Shown here: positions 1 to 5,058 of the stretch, piece by piece
Layout of the letters: every line of letters begins with the position of its first letter
Position numbering within the stretch: the stretch's first letter is position 1
DNA from: Alloiococcus sp035301245
GTDB taxonomy: Bacteria > Bacillota > Bacilli > Lactobacillales > Carnobacteriaceae_A
Length of the DNA: 7,020 bases
Direction: 5' to 3'
Assembly (NCBI GenBank): GCA_035301245.1
Contig: DATGUS010000079.1
Location: forward strand, 1 to 7,020
Notes under the pieces: generated by a model
Database searches by the model: none
What the model was told of the DNA's origin: nothing
The model's input: the letters and a program-made list of their open reading frames with translations, nothing else
Translations under genes and position numbers: made by a program

Positions 1-66
1 GCAACCGTCAGTTGACAAATTTATTAGCCTGTTTGGTAGTGTGCAACCGTGATCTAAGGTTATACT
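1..66 (+). promoter_or_regulatory. Probable promoter region of the XRE regulator gene, with repeated GCAACCGT
   Basis: A TATACT box at 61-66 would start transcription about ten bases before the AAGGAGGAG ribosome site (77-85) of the regulator gene. It has no good -35 box at normal spacing. A consensus TTGACA lies at 12-17, but its best -10 partner, TAGTGT at 37-42, is weak and 19 bases away. The octamer GCAACCGT occurs at 1-8 and again at 43-50. AACC (45-48) and GGTT (58-61) form a small inverted repeat touching the TATACT box. These may be operator half-sites, possibly for autoregulation, but that is inference. Confidence 0.35.
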
Positions 67-91
67 TTGGTTAGAAAAGGAGGAGTTACAA

Positions 92-1141
92 ATGATACTT
101 GCAGATAAAATTTTACAGTTACGAAAAGAACAAGGATGGTCACAAGAAGAATTAGCAGAACAATTAGGTGTATCAAGACAATCCATTTCTAAATGGGAAA
201 GTGCACAGTCTGTTCCTGATGTCGGAAGAATAATTGAATTATCAGAACTTTTTGGAGTAAGTACCGATTATTTAGTAAAAGATGACATAGAGCAAAAAGA
301 TGATGTCCTATATGAAGATGATAGCTCCCTTCTCAAACGTCTATCCCTTCCTGAAGCCAATAAATATCTTGAACTAAAAGAAGTGTCAGCGAAACCGACT
401 GCTCACGGAGTAATGATGTTGATCCTCTCACCAATCTTGCTAATTTTGTTAGTTACACTGAGTGACATACCAACAATATTTATTAATGAATATGTAGCTT
501 TAGCAATCGGTTTAAGTGTTCTATTATTAATGGTTGCTTCTGGAATCATAATTATTAATAAATACAACGCTAAACTGGAAGAGTACGATTATTTAAAAGA
601 AGAAGCGTTTGAACTTGGCTATGGCATTAAAGGCATGGTTGAAGAGAAAAAATTAGCTTTCGAAAACAAGTTCCAAAAAGGGATTATGTTAGGAATAAGC
701 CTTCTAATCATGAGTGCTATACCGCTCTTTATCTCTCTTGTTTTTGCTGATGAAGAAAATTTAATGAATATGTTCCCTTCTCTAACTTATGAAAATGCGG
801 AGTCTACTGCATCATTAGCTGTCATTATTGGAGTATGTCTATTGCTCTTGTTAATTGGTTCAGGAGTGTCAACATTGATTAAAGTCGGCGTGATTAAAGA
901 AAGTTATGAAGTTATACTTCAGTCTGGGGATTACACTGTAACAAATAAGAAGAAAAATAAAATTACTGGTCCACTGAACATCGCTTATTGGTTGATTGTT
1001 GTAGCCATATTCCTTGGATACAGTTTTTACACTGGCAATTGGGGTATGTCATGGATAATCTTTGTAATCGCAGGTGTCTTATTTCCTGTATTTGTCTTGA
1101 TTAGCCAACTGTTTATAAATAATAAAATTGAGTTGTCGTGA
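92..1141 (+). CDS. XRE-family DNA-binding protein with C-terminal membrane domain
   Basis: The 349-residue protein starts with a Cro/C1-type helix-turn-helix (about residues 6-60). It has the usual signature of the family, W-S-Q-E-E-L-A-E-Q-L (16-25) followed by V-S-R-Q-S-I-S-K-W-E (27-36). A charged linker (about 62-100) leads to six hydrophobic stretches, at roughly 106-124, 134-156, 197-218, 240-264, 294-314 and 318-342. They suggest a membrane-anchored one-component regulator. The loop at about 160-195 is charged and probably cytoplasmic. The ATG at 92 is well placed behind AAGGAGGAG at 77-85, and the N-terminus M-I-L-A-D-K-I begins where these proteins normally begin. Proteins of this build are common in Firmicutes, often beside transporters, but their signals are mostly unknown. 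The nearest candidate target is the GNAT gene promoter downstream. The DNA-binding assignment is firm; the regulon and the sensed signal are unknown. Confidence 0.9.
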   Translation: MILADKILQLRKEQGWSQEELAEQLGVSRQSISKWESAQSVPDVGRIIELSELFGVSTDYLVKDDIEQKDDVLYEDDSSLLKRLSLPEANKYLELKEVSAKPTAHGVMMLILSPILLILLVTLSDIPTIFINEYVALAIGLSVLLLMVASGIIIINKYNAKLEEYDYLKEEAFELGYGIKGMVEEKKLAFENKFQKGIMLGISLLIMSAIPLFISLVFADEENLMNMFPSLTYENAESTASLAVIIGVCLLLLLIGSGVSTLIKVGVIKESYEVILQSGDYTVTNKKKNKITGPLNIAYWLIVVAIFLGYSFYTGNWGMSWIIFVIAGVLFPVFVLISQLFINNKIELS

Positions 1142-1159
1142 TAGTACCCTAACCATTTT

Positions 1160-1206
1160 AAATTATGCTTAATAAGTTCTATGCTATACTTAATAGTGCA
1201 TAATTT
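1160..1206 (+). promoter_or_regulatory. Promoter of the GNAT gene with flanking inverted and direct repeats
   Basis: An extended -10 box, TGC-TATACT, lies at 1182-1190. A weak -35 (TTATGC, 1163-1168) sits 16 bases upstream of the TATACT hexamer. A perfect 9-bp inverted repeat, AAATTATGC (1160-1168) and GCATAATTT (1198-1206), brackets the -10 box. One arm covers the -35 and the other covers the expected start of transcription. CTTAATA is also directly repeated at 1168-1174 and 1189-1195, 21 bp (two helical turns) apart. This layout suits repressor binding; the protein that binds is not known. The promoter indicates that the acetyltransferase can be transcribed independently of the upstream regulator gene. 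Confidence 0.6.
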
Positions 1207-1220
1207 TCTAGGAGGATGTT

Positions 1221-1823
1221 ATGACTAACTCAAATATACGCAAACAGATAGCAGATATTTTGTACGATGCCTTTGATGATAAAATTCGATATTTTTGGTT
1301 TTTAACCTCTGATAAAGAAAAGTCAAAATCTTTAATTGCTGATTATATTAACTATGATCAATTCTTACAACTAAAAAATGATCATGGAAATGTCATTGCT
1401 GTGGCAACCATAGAAACTGATGATAGTGGCTATGCAATCGATATTCCTTATTCTACCTTTAAAAAGCAATTCGGATTAATCGGTGGACTCTTGAGATTCG
1501 TCAGTTATTATATTTATAAACACAGTCAAGATGACACCAACGCTAACGAAATGTATATTGACTTAGTCGCTGTAAAAAAATCAGAACGCAATCATGGCTT
1601 TGGTGAACAATTATTTAAAAAAATTGAAGAACATGGAAAAAAATTAAATAAACCACATATTAAATTGAATGTCGTCAATAATAACGAAGCGGGCAAGCGA
1701 TTTTATGAACGTCTTGGCTACAAAGAAATCGCCTCCGAAGAAGAAAATGCATTTTTCAAGCTTTTTACAAAAAAAGCTGGCTTTACTGGTCACTACACGA
1801 TGTTTAAAGACTTAAATAAATAA
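1221..1823 (+). CDS. GNAT-family N-acetyltransferase
   Basis: This is a 200-residue protein with a GNAT fold in its C-terminal half. Strand 4 and the acetyl-CoA site are seen as Y-I-D-L-V-A-V (112-118) followed by R-N-H-G-F-G (123-128), matching the R/Q-x-x-G-x-G/A pyrophosphate loop. V-V-N-N-N-E-A-G-K-R-F-Y-E-R-L-G-Y (151-167) is the usual motif B with the N-x-x-A-x-x-F-Y-x-x-x-G-F/Y pattern. The N-terminal 105 residues are less typical and probably form the acceptor side. The acceptor substrate cannot be read from sequence. AGGAGG at 1210-1215 is five bases before the ATG. The gene stands alone behind its own promoter and ends just before the hairpin at 1828-1876. The fold and acetyl-CoA use are confident; the biological role is unknown. 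Confidence 0.88.
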   Translation: MTNSNIRKQIADILYDAFDDKIRYFWFLTSDKEKSKSLIADYINYDQFLQLKNDHGNVIAVATIETDDSGYAIDIPYSTFKKQFGLIGGLLRFVSYYIYKHSQDDTNANEMYIDLVAVKKSERNHGFGEQLFKKIEEHGKKLNKPHIKLNVVNNNEAGKRFYERLGYKEIASEEENAFFKLFTKKAGFTGHYTMFKDLNK

Positions 1824-1827
1824 TTAA

Positions 1828-1882
1828 AAGCACGTAGCTTTTCACTACAAATCGACTTGTGAAAAGCTGCGTGCTTCTTTAT
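1828..1882. terminator. Bidirectional intrinsic terminator between converging genes
   Basis: An 18-bp stem is formed by 1828-1845 and 1859-1876. It is perfect except for one G-U wobble, with a 13-base loop. A T-rich tail follows on the + strand (CTTTATTT from 1877). On the - strand the run after the stem reads CTTTTAATTA. It therefore can end the acetyltransferase transcript rightward and the hydrolase transcript leftward. Confidence 0.88.
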
Positions 1883-2584
1883 TTAAATATTATCACGTTT
1901 TAGTCGTAATGACTTGAAATCTTCTAAAGAATCAGCCTGCATAAATAAGTTGATATCTTTTTCTTCACCAATGGTTGACGGTAAAGTTTTCTTATTTTCT
2001 GCTCTTAACGTCTTAACTTCTTTAAGGGCTTCTTCAACCGCTCTGTTATCTGGTTCAATATCATGGGCAAACGTTAAGTTAGTTTCTGTATATTCATGAC
2101 CTGCATAAACTTTCACATCATCATGCAATTCATTAAATTTCTGGATCGCATCATATTGCGCTGCATAATCCTTTGTAAAGACACGGCCACACCCTCCTGA
2201 AAACAAAGCATCCCCGCAGAACAAGTGGTTCTTTTCAAGATAGGAAATATGCCCTGGTGTATGACCAGCCGTTAAGAAAACATGAAAAGTCATGCCTAAC
2301 AGCTCAATCTCATCTTCATCCGCAACGGTTTTTGTGTTGAACTCACTGGTTTCTTCCGGACCGTATACAGGCACATCCTCATACTTTTTAACTAATTCTT
2401 TAACGCCTCCGGTATGGTCATCATGATTATGTGTCAATAGAATCGCTTTTAACTCTAAGTTTCTTGTTGTTAAATAATCACAGATCGGATCAAACTCTCC
2501 TGGATCCACTACAATAGCCTGATTGTCCACTTCATACACCCAAATATAGTTATCTGATAATGCTGGTACTGCTGTAATGACCAT
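1883..2584 (-). CDS. gloB: Glyoxalase II-like metallo-beta-lactamase hydrolase
   Basis: The 233-residue protein is a metallo-beta-lactamase-fold thioester hydrolase of the hydroxyacylglutathione hydrolase type. In this family the enzyme releases D-lactate from S-lactoylglutathione in methylglyoxal detoxification. All binuclear metal ligands are visible: T-H-N-H-D-D-H (His52, His54, Asp56, His57), His108 in G-H-T-P-G-H, Asp125 in C-G-D-A-L-F, and His163 in G-H-E-Y-T. The G-G-C-G-R segment and the G-H-E-Y-T-x-T-N-L stretch are typical of true GloB rather than short generic hydrolases. The C-terminus is somewhat shorter than in the human enzyme but keeps an R-x-K-R-D tail. An upstream TTG (2585-2587) also opens the frame. 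The ATG at 2584 is preferred because it lies seven bases from AAGGAG (2592-2597 on the minus strand). No glyoxalase I gene is nearby. The thiol used (glutathione, bacillithiol or other) is not shown by sequence. Confidence 0.85.
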   Translation of the reverse strand: MVITAVPALSDNYIWVYEVDNQAIVVDPGEFDPICDYLTTRNLELKAILLTHNHDDHTGGVKELVKKYEDVPVYGPEETSEFNTKTVADEDEIELLGMTFHVFLTAGHTPGHISYLEKNHLFCGDALFSGGCGRVFTKDYAAQYDAIQKFNELHDDVKVYAGHEYTETNLTFAHDIEPDNRAVEEALKEVKTLRAENKKTLPSTIGEEKDINLFMQADSLEDFKSLRLKRDNI

Positions 2585-2612
2585 CAAATCACTCCTTCAT
2601 TAAGTCTATTAA

Positions 2613-2651
2613 AGTATAACATGATACCATTTCGATTGATAAAATCATGTT
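2613..2651 (-). promoter_or_regulatory. Probable promoter of the hydrolase gene overlapped by an inverted repeat
   Basis: Read on the minus strand, an extended -10, TGT-TATACT, lies with its hexamer at 2618-2613. It is preceded by a weak -35, TTATCA (2642-2637), at 18 bases. AACATGAT (2618-2625) and ATCATGTT (2644-2651) form a perfect 8-bp inverted repeat over this promoter. It may be an operator or a weak hairpin at the end of the MATE transcript. A convincing U-tract follows it only on the + strand, where no gene needs it. Confidence 0.5.
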
Positions 2652-2661
2652 TTTTATGGGT

Positions 2662-4023
2662 TTAAAGCTCGTTCTCTAAGTCTATAAAAGTAACTTTTTT
2701 CAAACGACGGCGTGAAACAATGTATAAAATAATTCCTTTTAAAACTGATGACAAAGACATCGCTATCCAAACACCTGCCACTTTGAATCTCGGCATAAAG
2801 AGTAATGCCATTGGAATGCGTAGAACATTAAAAAATGTATTCAGCAAAGCTGGCGTTCGCGTATCACTTAAACCATTTAAAAAGCTACTGGCACCAATCT
2901 CAATACTCATAAAGAACTGACTTAATCCGAAGATTAAGAGATAAATCGCGCCTAAAGCAATGGCATCAGGGTCATTTGGCATAAATAATTTAAACAGGTC
3001 ATAGCGAAACCCGAGTAAAATCCCTGTTGCAAACATACCGATTACGCCCACTGAACGAATACTCGTATAAAAAATCGAATGAATACGGTCTAGCTGCTTT
3101 GCCCCATAGTTCTGTCCAGTGAACGCTGTGATGGCTGATGCAAAACCTTCCGTTGTCATCCAAGAAATTGATTCAATGTTTGATCCCACTGAAGCAACAG
3201 CTAGTGGCATCGCTCCATAAAAAGCAACATAACGATTTAAAATCACACTGATAAAGGCATGAATATTCGATTGAAGCGATACTGGAAATCCAAGCTTAGT
3301 CATATCAATTATCAACTGTCGATTCGGCATGTATTTTAAAAGATTCGAATAGAAAATAAAATCACGACTCTTAATAATGACACCGACAAAACAAACAAAT
3401 ACAACGACCTGAGCAAGCACCGTAGCCATAGCAGCGCCACGAATACCTAATGCCGGAAGTGGCCCTAAACCGAATATAAGAATCGGATCCCCAATGATGT
3501 TCATCACTAAACCGACTGAGTTAATGCGAAAAGGCGTACGGCTGTTTCCTAAACTATTATAAAGACCTGATAAGACTGGATTTATGAAGAATAACGGCAT
3601 ACCTATCGCAATGATGGCCAAATATTGTTCAGCTAGAACATTCACTTCAGTACTTAGCTGATAGAAAGAAATAAGTGGAGCTCGAAATACAATTAAAAAA
3701 GTACCATATATAATCCCCATAAAAACTGCTAACCATGACCCATTATTTATGACTTGCTTGGCGGTATCATAGTTATGTCGCCCGTAATACTGAGCTGTTA
3801 ACACACTTGAACCGACACGTGGTATGAGTGTAATAGAACTTCCAATCCACATCAAAAAACCAACCACTCCGGCAGCAGCAACAGCTTCTGTACTGATGCG
3901 TCCAATCCAAGCCATATCTGTTAATGTATAAAACATTTGAATGAACGCTGTTCCCATTAAAGGTGCAGCCAGTCGGATCATCGTTGGAAATATTTTTCCT
4001 TCTAATAAATTGAGTTGTTTCAT
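2662..4023 (-). CDS. MATE-family multidrug efflux transporter
   Basis: This 453-residue polytopic membrane protein has the length and roughly twelve hydrophobic segments of a MATE exporter. These pumps use a sodium or proton gradient to expel cationic drugs and other organic compounds through the cytoplasmic membrane. Family features include the N-terminal P-L-M-G-T-A-F-I-Q-M with L-T-D-M-A-W-I-G (about 21-41) and G-L-Y-N-S-L-G-N-S-R-T-P (153-164). N-I-I-G-D-P-I-L-I-F-G (175-185) follows, then L-G-I-R-G-A-A (192-198). F-T-G-Q-N-Y-G-A lies at 301-308. The second half repeats the pattern with F-L-N-G-L-S-D-T-R-T-P, showing the internal duplication. The ATG at 4023 is preceded by AAGGTGA, which matches the anti-Shine-Dalgarno sequence. 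It is probably cotranscribed at least partly with the downstream hydrolase gene (77-bp gap). The substrate cannot be deduced. Confidence 0.92.
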   Translation of the reverse strand: MKQLNLLEGKIFPTMIRLAAPLMGTAFIQMFYTLTDMAWIGRISTEAVAAAGVVGFLMWIGSSITLIPRVGSSVLTAQYYGRHNYDTAKQVINNGSWLAVFMGIIYGTFLIVFRAPLISFYQLSTEVNVLAEQYLAIIAIGMPLFFINPVLSGLYNSLGNSRTPFRINSVGLVMNIIGDPILIFGLGPLPALGIRGAAMATVLAQVVVFVCFVGVIIKSRDFIFYSNLLKYMPNRQLIIDMTKLGFPVSLQSNIHAFISVILNRYVAFYGAMPLAVASVGSNIESISWMTTEGFASAITAFTGQNYGAKQLDRIHSIFYTSIRSVGVIGMFATGILLGFRYDLFKLFMPNDPDAIALGAIYLLIFGLSQFFMSIEIGASSFLNGLSDTRTPALLNTFFNVLRIPMALLFMPRFKVAGVWIAMSLSSVLKGIILYIVSRRRLKKVTFIDLENEL

Positions 4024-4230
4024 TGGTCACCTTATCTTTCTTGACTATTTCTTAGAGTTTACTTTTTTAAAATAATAAATCATTTTTTATTGAGTATCTT
4101 ATGCTTTACAAAGTACTCTACAATCTTACTAAACTCCATTTCTTACTTCAATTATTTTTAAAAAGTGGTATTAATAACTATATAAATAACGATAGTCATT
4201 TATATAGTGTTGATTAAAAAATCTTTTACG
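4024..4230. other. AT-rich divergent intergenic region between the MATE gene and the thi operon
   Basis: No credible gene is seen here. It must hold the leftward MATE promoter. The best candidate I find on the minus strand is TTGTAG (4123-4118) and TAAGAT (4101-4096) with 16-base spacing, which is weak. A small GAGTA/TACTC inverted repeat (4092-4096 and 4114-4118) touches both boxes. The right end carries the longer AT inverted repeat listed separately. Confidence 0.4.
4177..4208. repeat. Perfect 11-bp AT-rich inverted repeat upstream of the thi promoter
   Basis: ACTATATAAAT (4177-4187) and ATTTATATAGT (4198-4208) are exact reverse complements around a 10-base spacer. The repeat ends 22 bp before the -35 box of the thiamine operon. 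No run of T follows directly, so it is not a convincing terminator. A regulator binding site is possible but not shown. Confidence 0.65.
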
Positions 4231-4259
4231 TTGATTTAACTTTTGCTTAGTGTTATATT
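4231..4259 (+). promoter_or_regulatory. Sigma-A promoter of the thiamine salvage operon
   Basis: TTGATT (4231-4236) and TATATT (4254-4259) are separated by 17 bases. A TG sits one base before the -10, giving an extended -10. Transcription would start near 4266, just ahead of the TPP aptamer, as expected for a riboswitch-led transcript. Confidence 0.75.
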
Positions 4260-4277
4260 CTAAATAGTTAAATATGA

Positions 4278-4350
4278 CATTTTGGGGTGCTACGGCTGAG
4301 ATTATACCCGTTGAACCTGACACGGTTAATACCGTCGCAGGGATATAATG
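4278..4350 (+). ncRNA. TPP riboswitch aptamer (THI element)
   Basis: The conserved core is clear. GGGGTGC (4284-4290) opens P2 and pairs through GGG/CCC with ACCC (4306-4309). GCTGAGA (4295-4301) is the pyrimidine-sensing stretch. GAACCTGA (4313-4320) follows. ACGG-TTAATA-CCGT (4322-4335) forms P5 and its loop, and GCAGGGA (4337-4343) closes P4. P1 is short, about CATT (4278-4281) with AATG (4347-4350). P3 is only two GC pairs capped by UACG (4289-4296). In this family, TPP binding represses downstream genes. Here the two hairpins that follow point to transcription termination rather than ribosome-site masking, because the thiW start is about 190 bases away. Confidence 0.96.
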
Positions 4351-4368
4351 AAACGACAAGACATTAAC

Positions 4369-4400
4369 CCCATCTCTTTTTGAGGTGGGATTTTGTATTT
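4369..4400 (+). terminator. First terminator behind the TPP aptamer
   Basis: CCCATCTC (4369-4376) pairs with GAGGTGGG (4382-4389) through eight base pairs with one G-U, around a TTTTT loop. The tail ATTTTGTATTT follows. It begins 18 bases after the aptamer and is the natural expression platform. TGGGGT (4283-4288, mostly the 5' side of P2) is complementary to ACCCCA (4367-4372). GGTTAAT (4324-4330) is complementary to ATTAACC (4363-4369). Either could serve as an antiterminator pairing when TPP is absent (inference). Confidence 0.85.
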
Positions 4401-4420
4401 TATTATATAATTTTAAGTCT

Positions 4421-4454
4421 AAGCACGGTCATCAATGAATGATTGTGCTTTTTT
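4421..4454 (+). terminator. Second intrinsic terminator in the thi leader
   Basis: AAGCACGGTCAT (4421-4432) pairs with ATGATTGTGCTT (4439-4450) over twelve base pairs, two of them G-U, around a CAATGA loop. A run of Ts follows directly. It has a better U-tract than the first hairpin. It lies between the riboswitch platform and thiW, so transcripts must pass both to reach the genes. Nothing upstream that would specifically disrupt it is obvious. Confidence 0.82.
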
Positions 4455-4486
4455 ATATCCTAAAATTAAGAAAGGAACATGTTGTT

Positions 4487-4540
4487 ATGTCATTTACTGA
4501 TGAATTACATAGATTATCAAAAGAAAGGGGGTCATTCTAA
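4487..4540 (+). CDS. Putative 17-residue leader peptide or tenA relic before thiW
   Basis: A short frame, M-S-F-T-D-E-L-H-R-L-S-K-E-R-G-S-F, follows AAAGGA (4471-4476), ten bases before its ATG. Its TAA overlaps the thiW ATG as TAATG, the arrangement of translational coupling, and the GAAAGGGGG ribosome site of thiW lies inside it. Two readings are possible. It may be a functional leader peptide. Alternatively, the M-S-F-T-x-E-L start resembles the N-terminus of TenA (thiaminase II), a usual partner of thiM/thiE/thiD, so it may be what remains after an internal deletion. A second overlapping frame (4479-4553, 24 residues) starts too close to the same ribosome site and is less likely. Translation is unproven. 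Confidence 0.4.
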   Translation: MSFTDELHRLSKERGSF

Positions 4541-5058
4541 TGACTTCAAATAAAAAAAGGAACACTTATCATTTAGCTTTGGCTGGACTTTTAACAACTA
4601 TAGCTGTCGTAGGAAGTACGTTGTCTGTGCCAGTTTTTGGTGCCAAAGCTGCCCCTGTTCAACATATTATCAATGTTCTAGCTGGCGTGATTTTAGGACC
4701 GGGCTATGCCGTACTTATAGCTTTCTCAGCTAGTTTGTTAAGGAACTTACTCGGACTAGGTACAATTTTAGCTTTCCCGGGAAGTATGTTTGGAGCACTA
4801 TTAGCTGGTTTACTTGCTAAGTATAAGCAAAATATTTATATTAGTGCGTTAGGAGAAATAATTGGTACTGCAATATTTGGTAGTTTGGCTGCTTATTATA
4901 TTGCGCTAATCTTATTTGAGAACCAACATCTTAGCTTATTCATTTATGTAGTCCCATTCTTCTTGTCTACTCTATTAGGTTCTGTCATTGCCATTATTTT
5001 CTTAAAGTTACTCGATAAACGTGGTATCATCGAACAACTAAAGGAGAAAAAAATGTGA
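4540..5058 (+). CDS. thiW: ThiW, substrate-binding S-component of a thiazole ECF transporter
   Basis: This 172-residue, very hydrophobic protein is of the ThiW family. Such proteins are predicted S-components of energy-coupling-factor transporters that bring in hydroxyethylthiazole (THZ), the sulfur-ring half of thiamine. The family-typical block F-G-A-K-A-A-P-V-Q-H (33-42) is present. L-G-P-G-Y-A (52-57), R-N-L-L-G-L-G-T (68-75) and A-F-P-G-S-M-F-G-A (78-86) follow. About five to six membrane helices span residues 11-158. No ATPase or EcfT gene lies in the window, so it should use a shared ECF module encoded elsewhere. The ATG at 4540 has GAAAGGGGG (4522-4530) in front. Its end overlaps the thiM start by four bases. 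Position next to the thiazole kinase fits the import-then-trap role. Confidence 0.92.
   Translation: MTSNKKRNTYHLALAGLLTTIAVVGSTLSVPVFGAKAAPVQHIINVLAGVILGPGYAVLIAFSASLLRNLLGLGTILAFPGSMFGALLAGLLAKYKQNIYISALGEIIGTAIFGSLAAYYIALILFENQHLSLFIYVVPFFLSTLLGSVIAIIFLKLLDKRGIIEQLKEKKM

Noticed and set aside
1914..2099. 61-residue frame on the + strand inside the hydrolase gene
   Set aside because: It is antisense to a conserved gene and has no ribosome site or recognisable domain.
2585..2587. TTG as start of the hydrolase gene
   Set aside because: It adds one residue only and is four bases from AAGGAG; the ATG directly after it has the better spacing of seven.
2720..2920. 66-residue frame on the + strand inside the MATE gene
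   Set aside because: Antisense to conserved membrane helices, with no independent signals.
3773..4030. 85-residue frame on the - strand overlapping the start of the MATE gene
   Set aside because: It is an out-of-frame reading of the MATE N-terminal region with Cys-rich, low-complexity content; the MATE frame is clearly the coding one.
4171..4359. 62-residue frame on the - strand across the thi promoter and riboswitch
   Set aside because: Antisense to the TPP aptamer and its promoter, with no ribosome site; conservation there is explained by RNA structure.
4406..4411. TATAAT box between the two leader terminators, as a possible internal promoter
   Set aside because: No -35 hexamer at suitable distance and no TG extension; the stretch is simply AT-rich.
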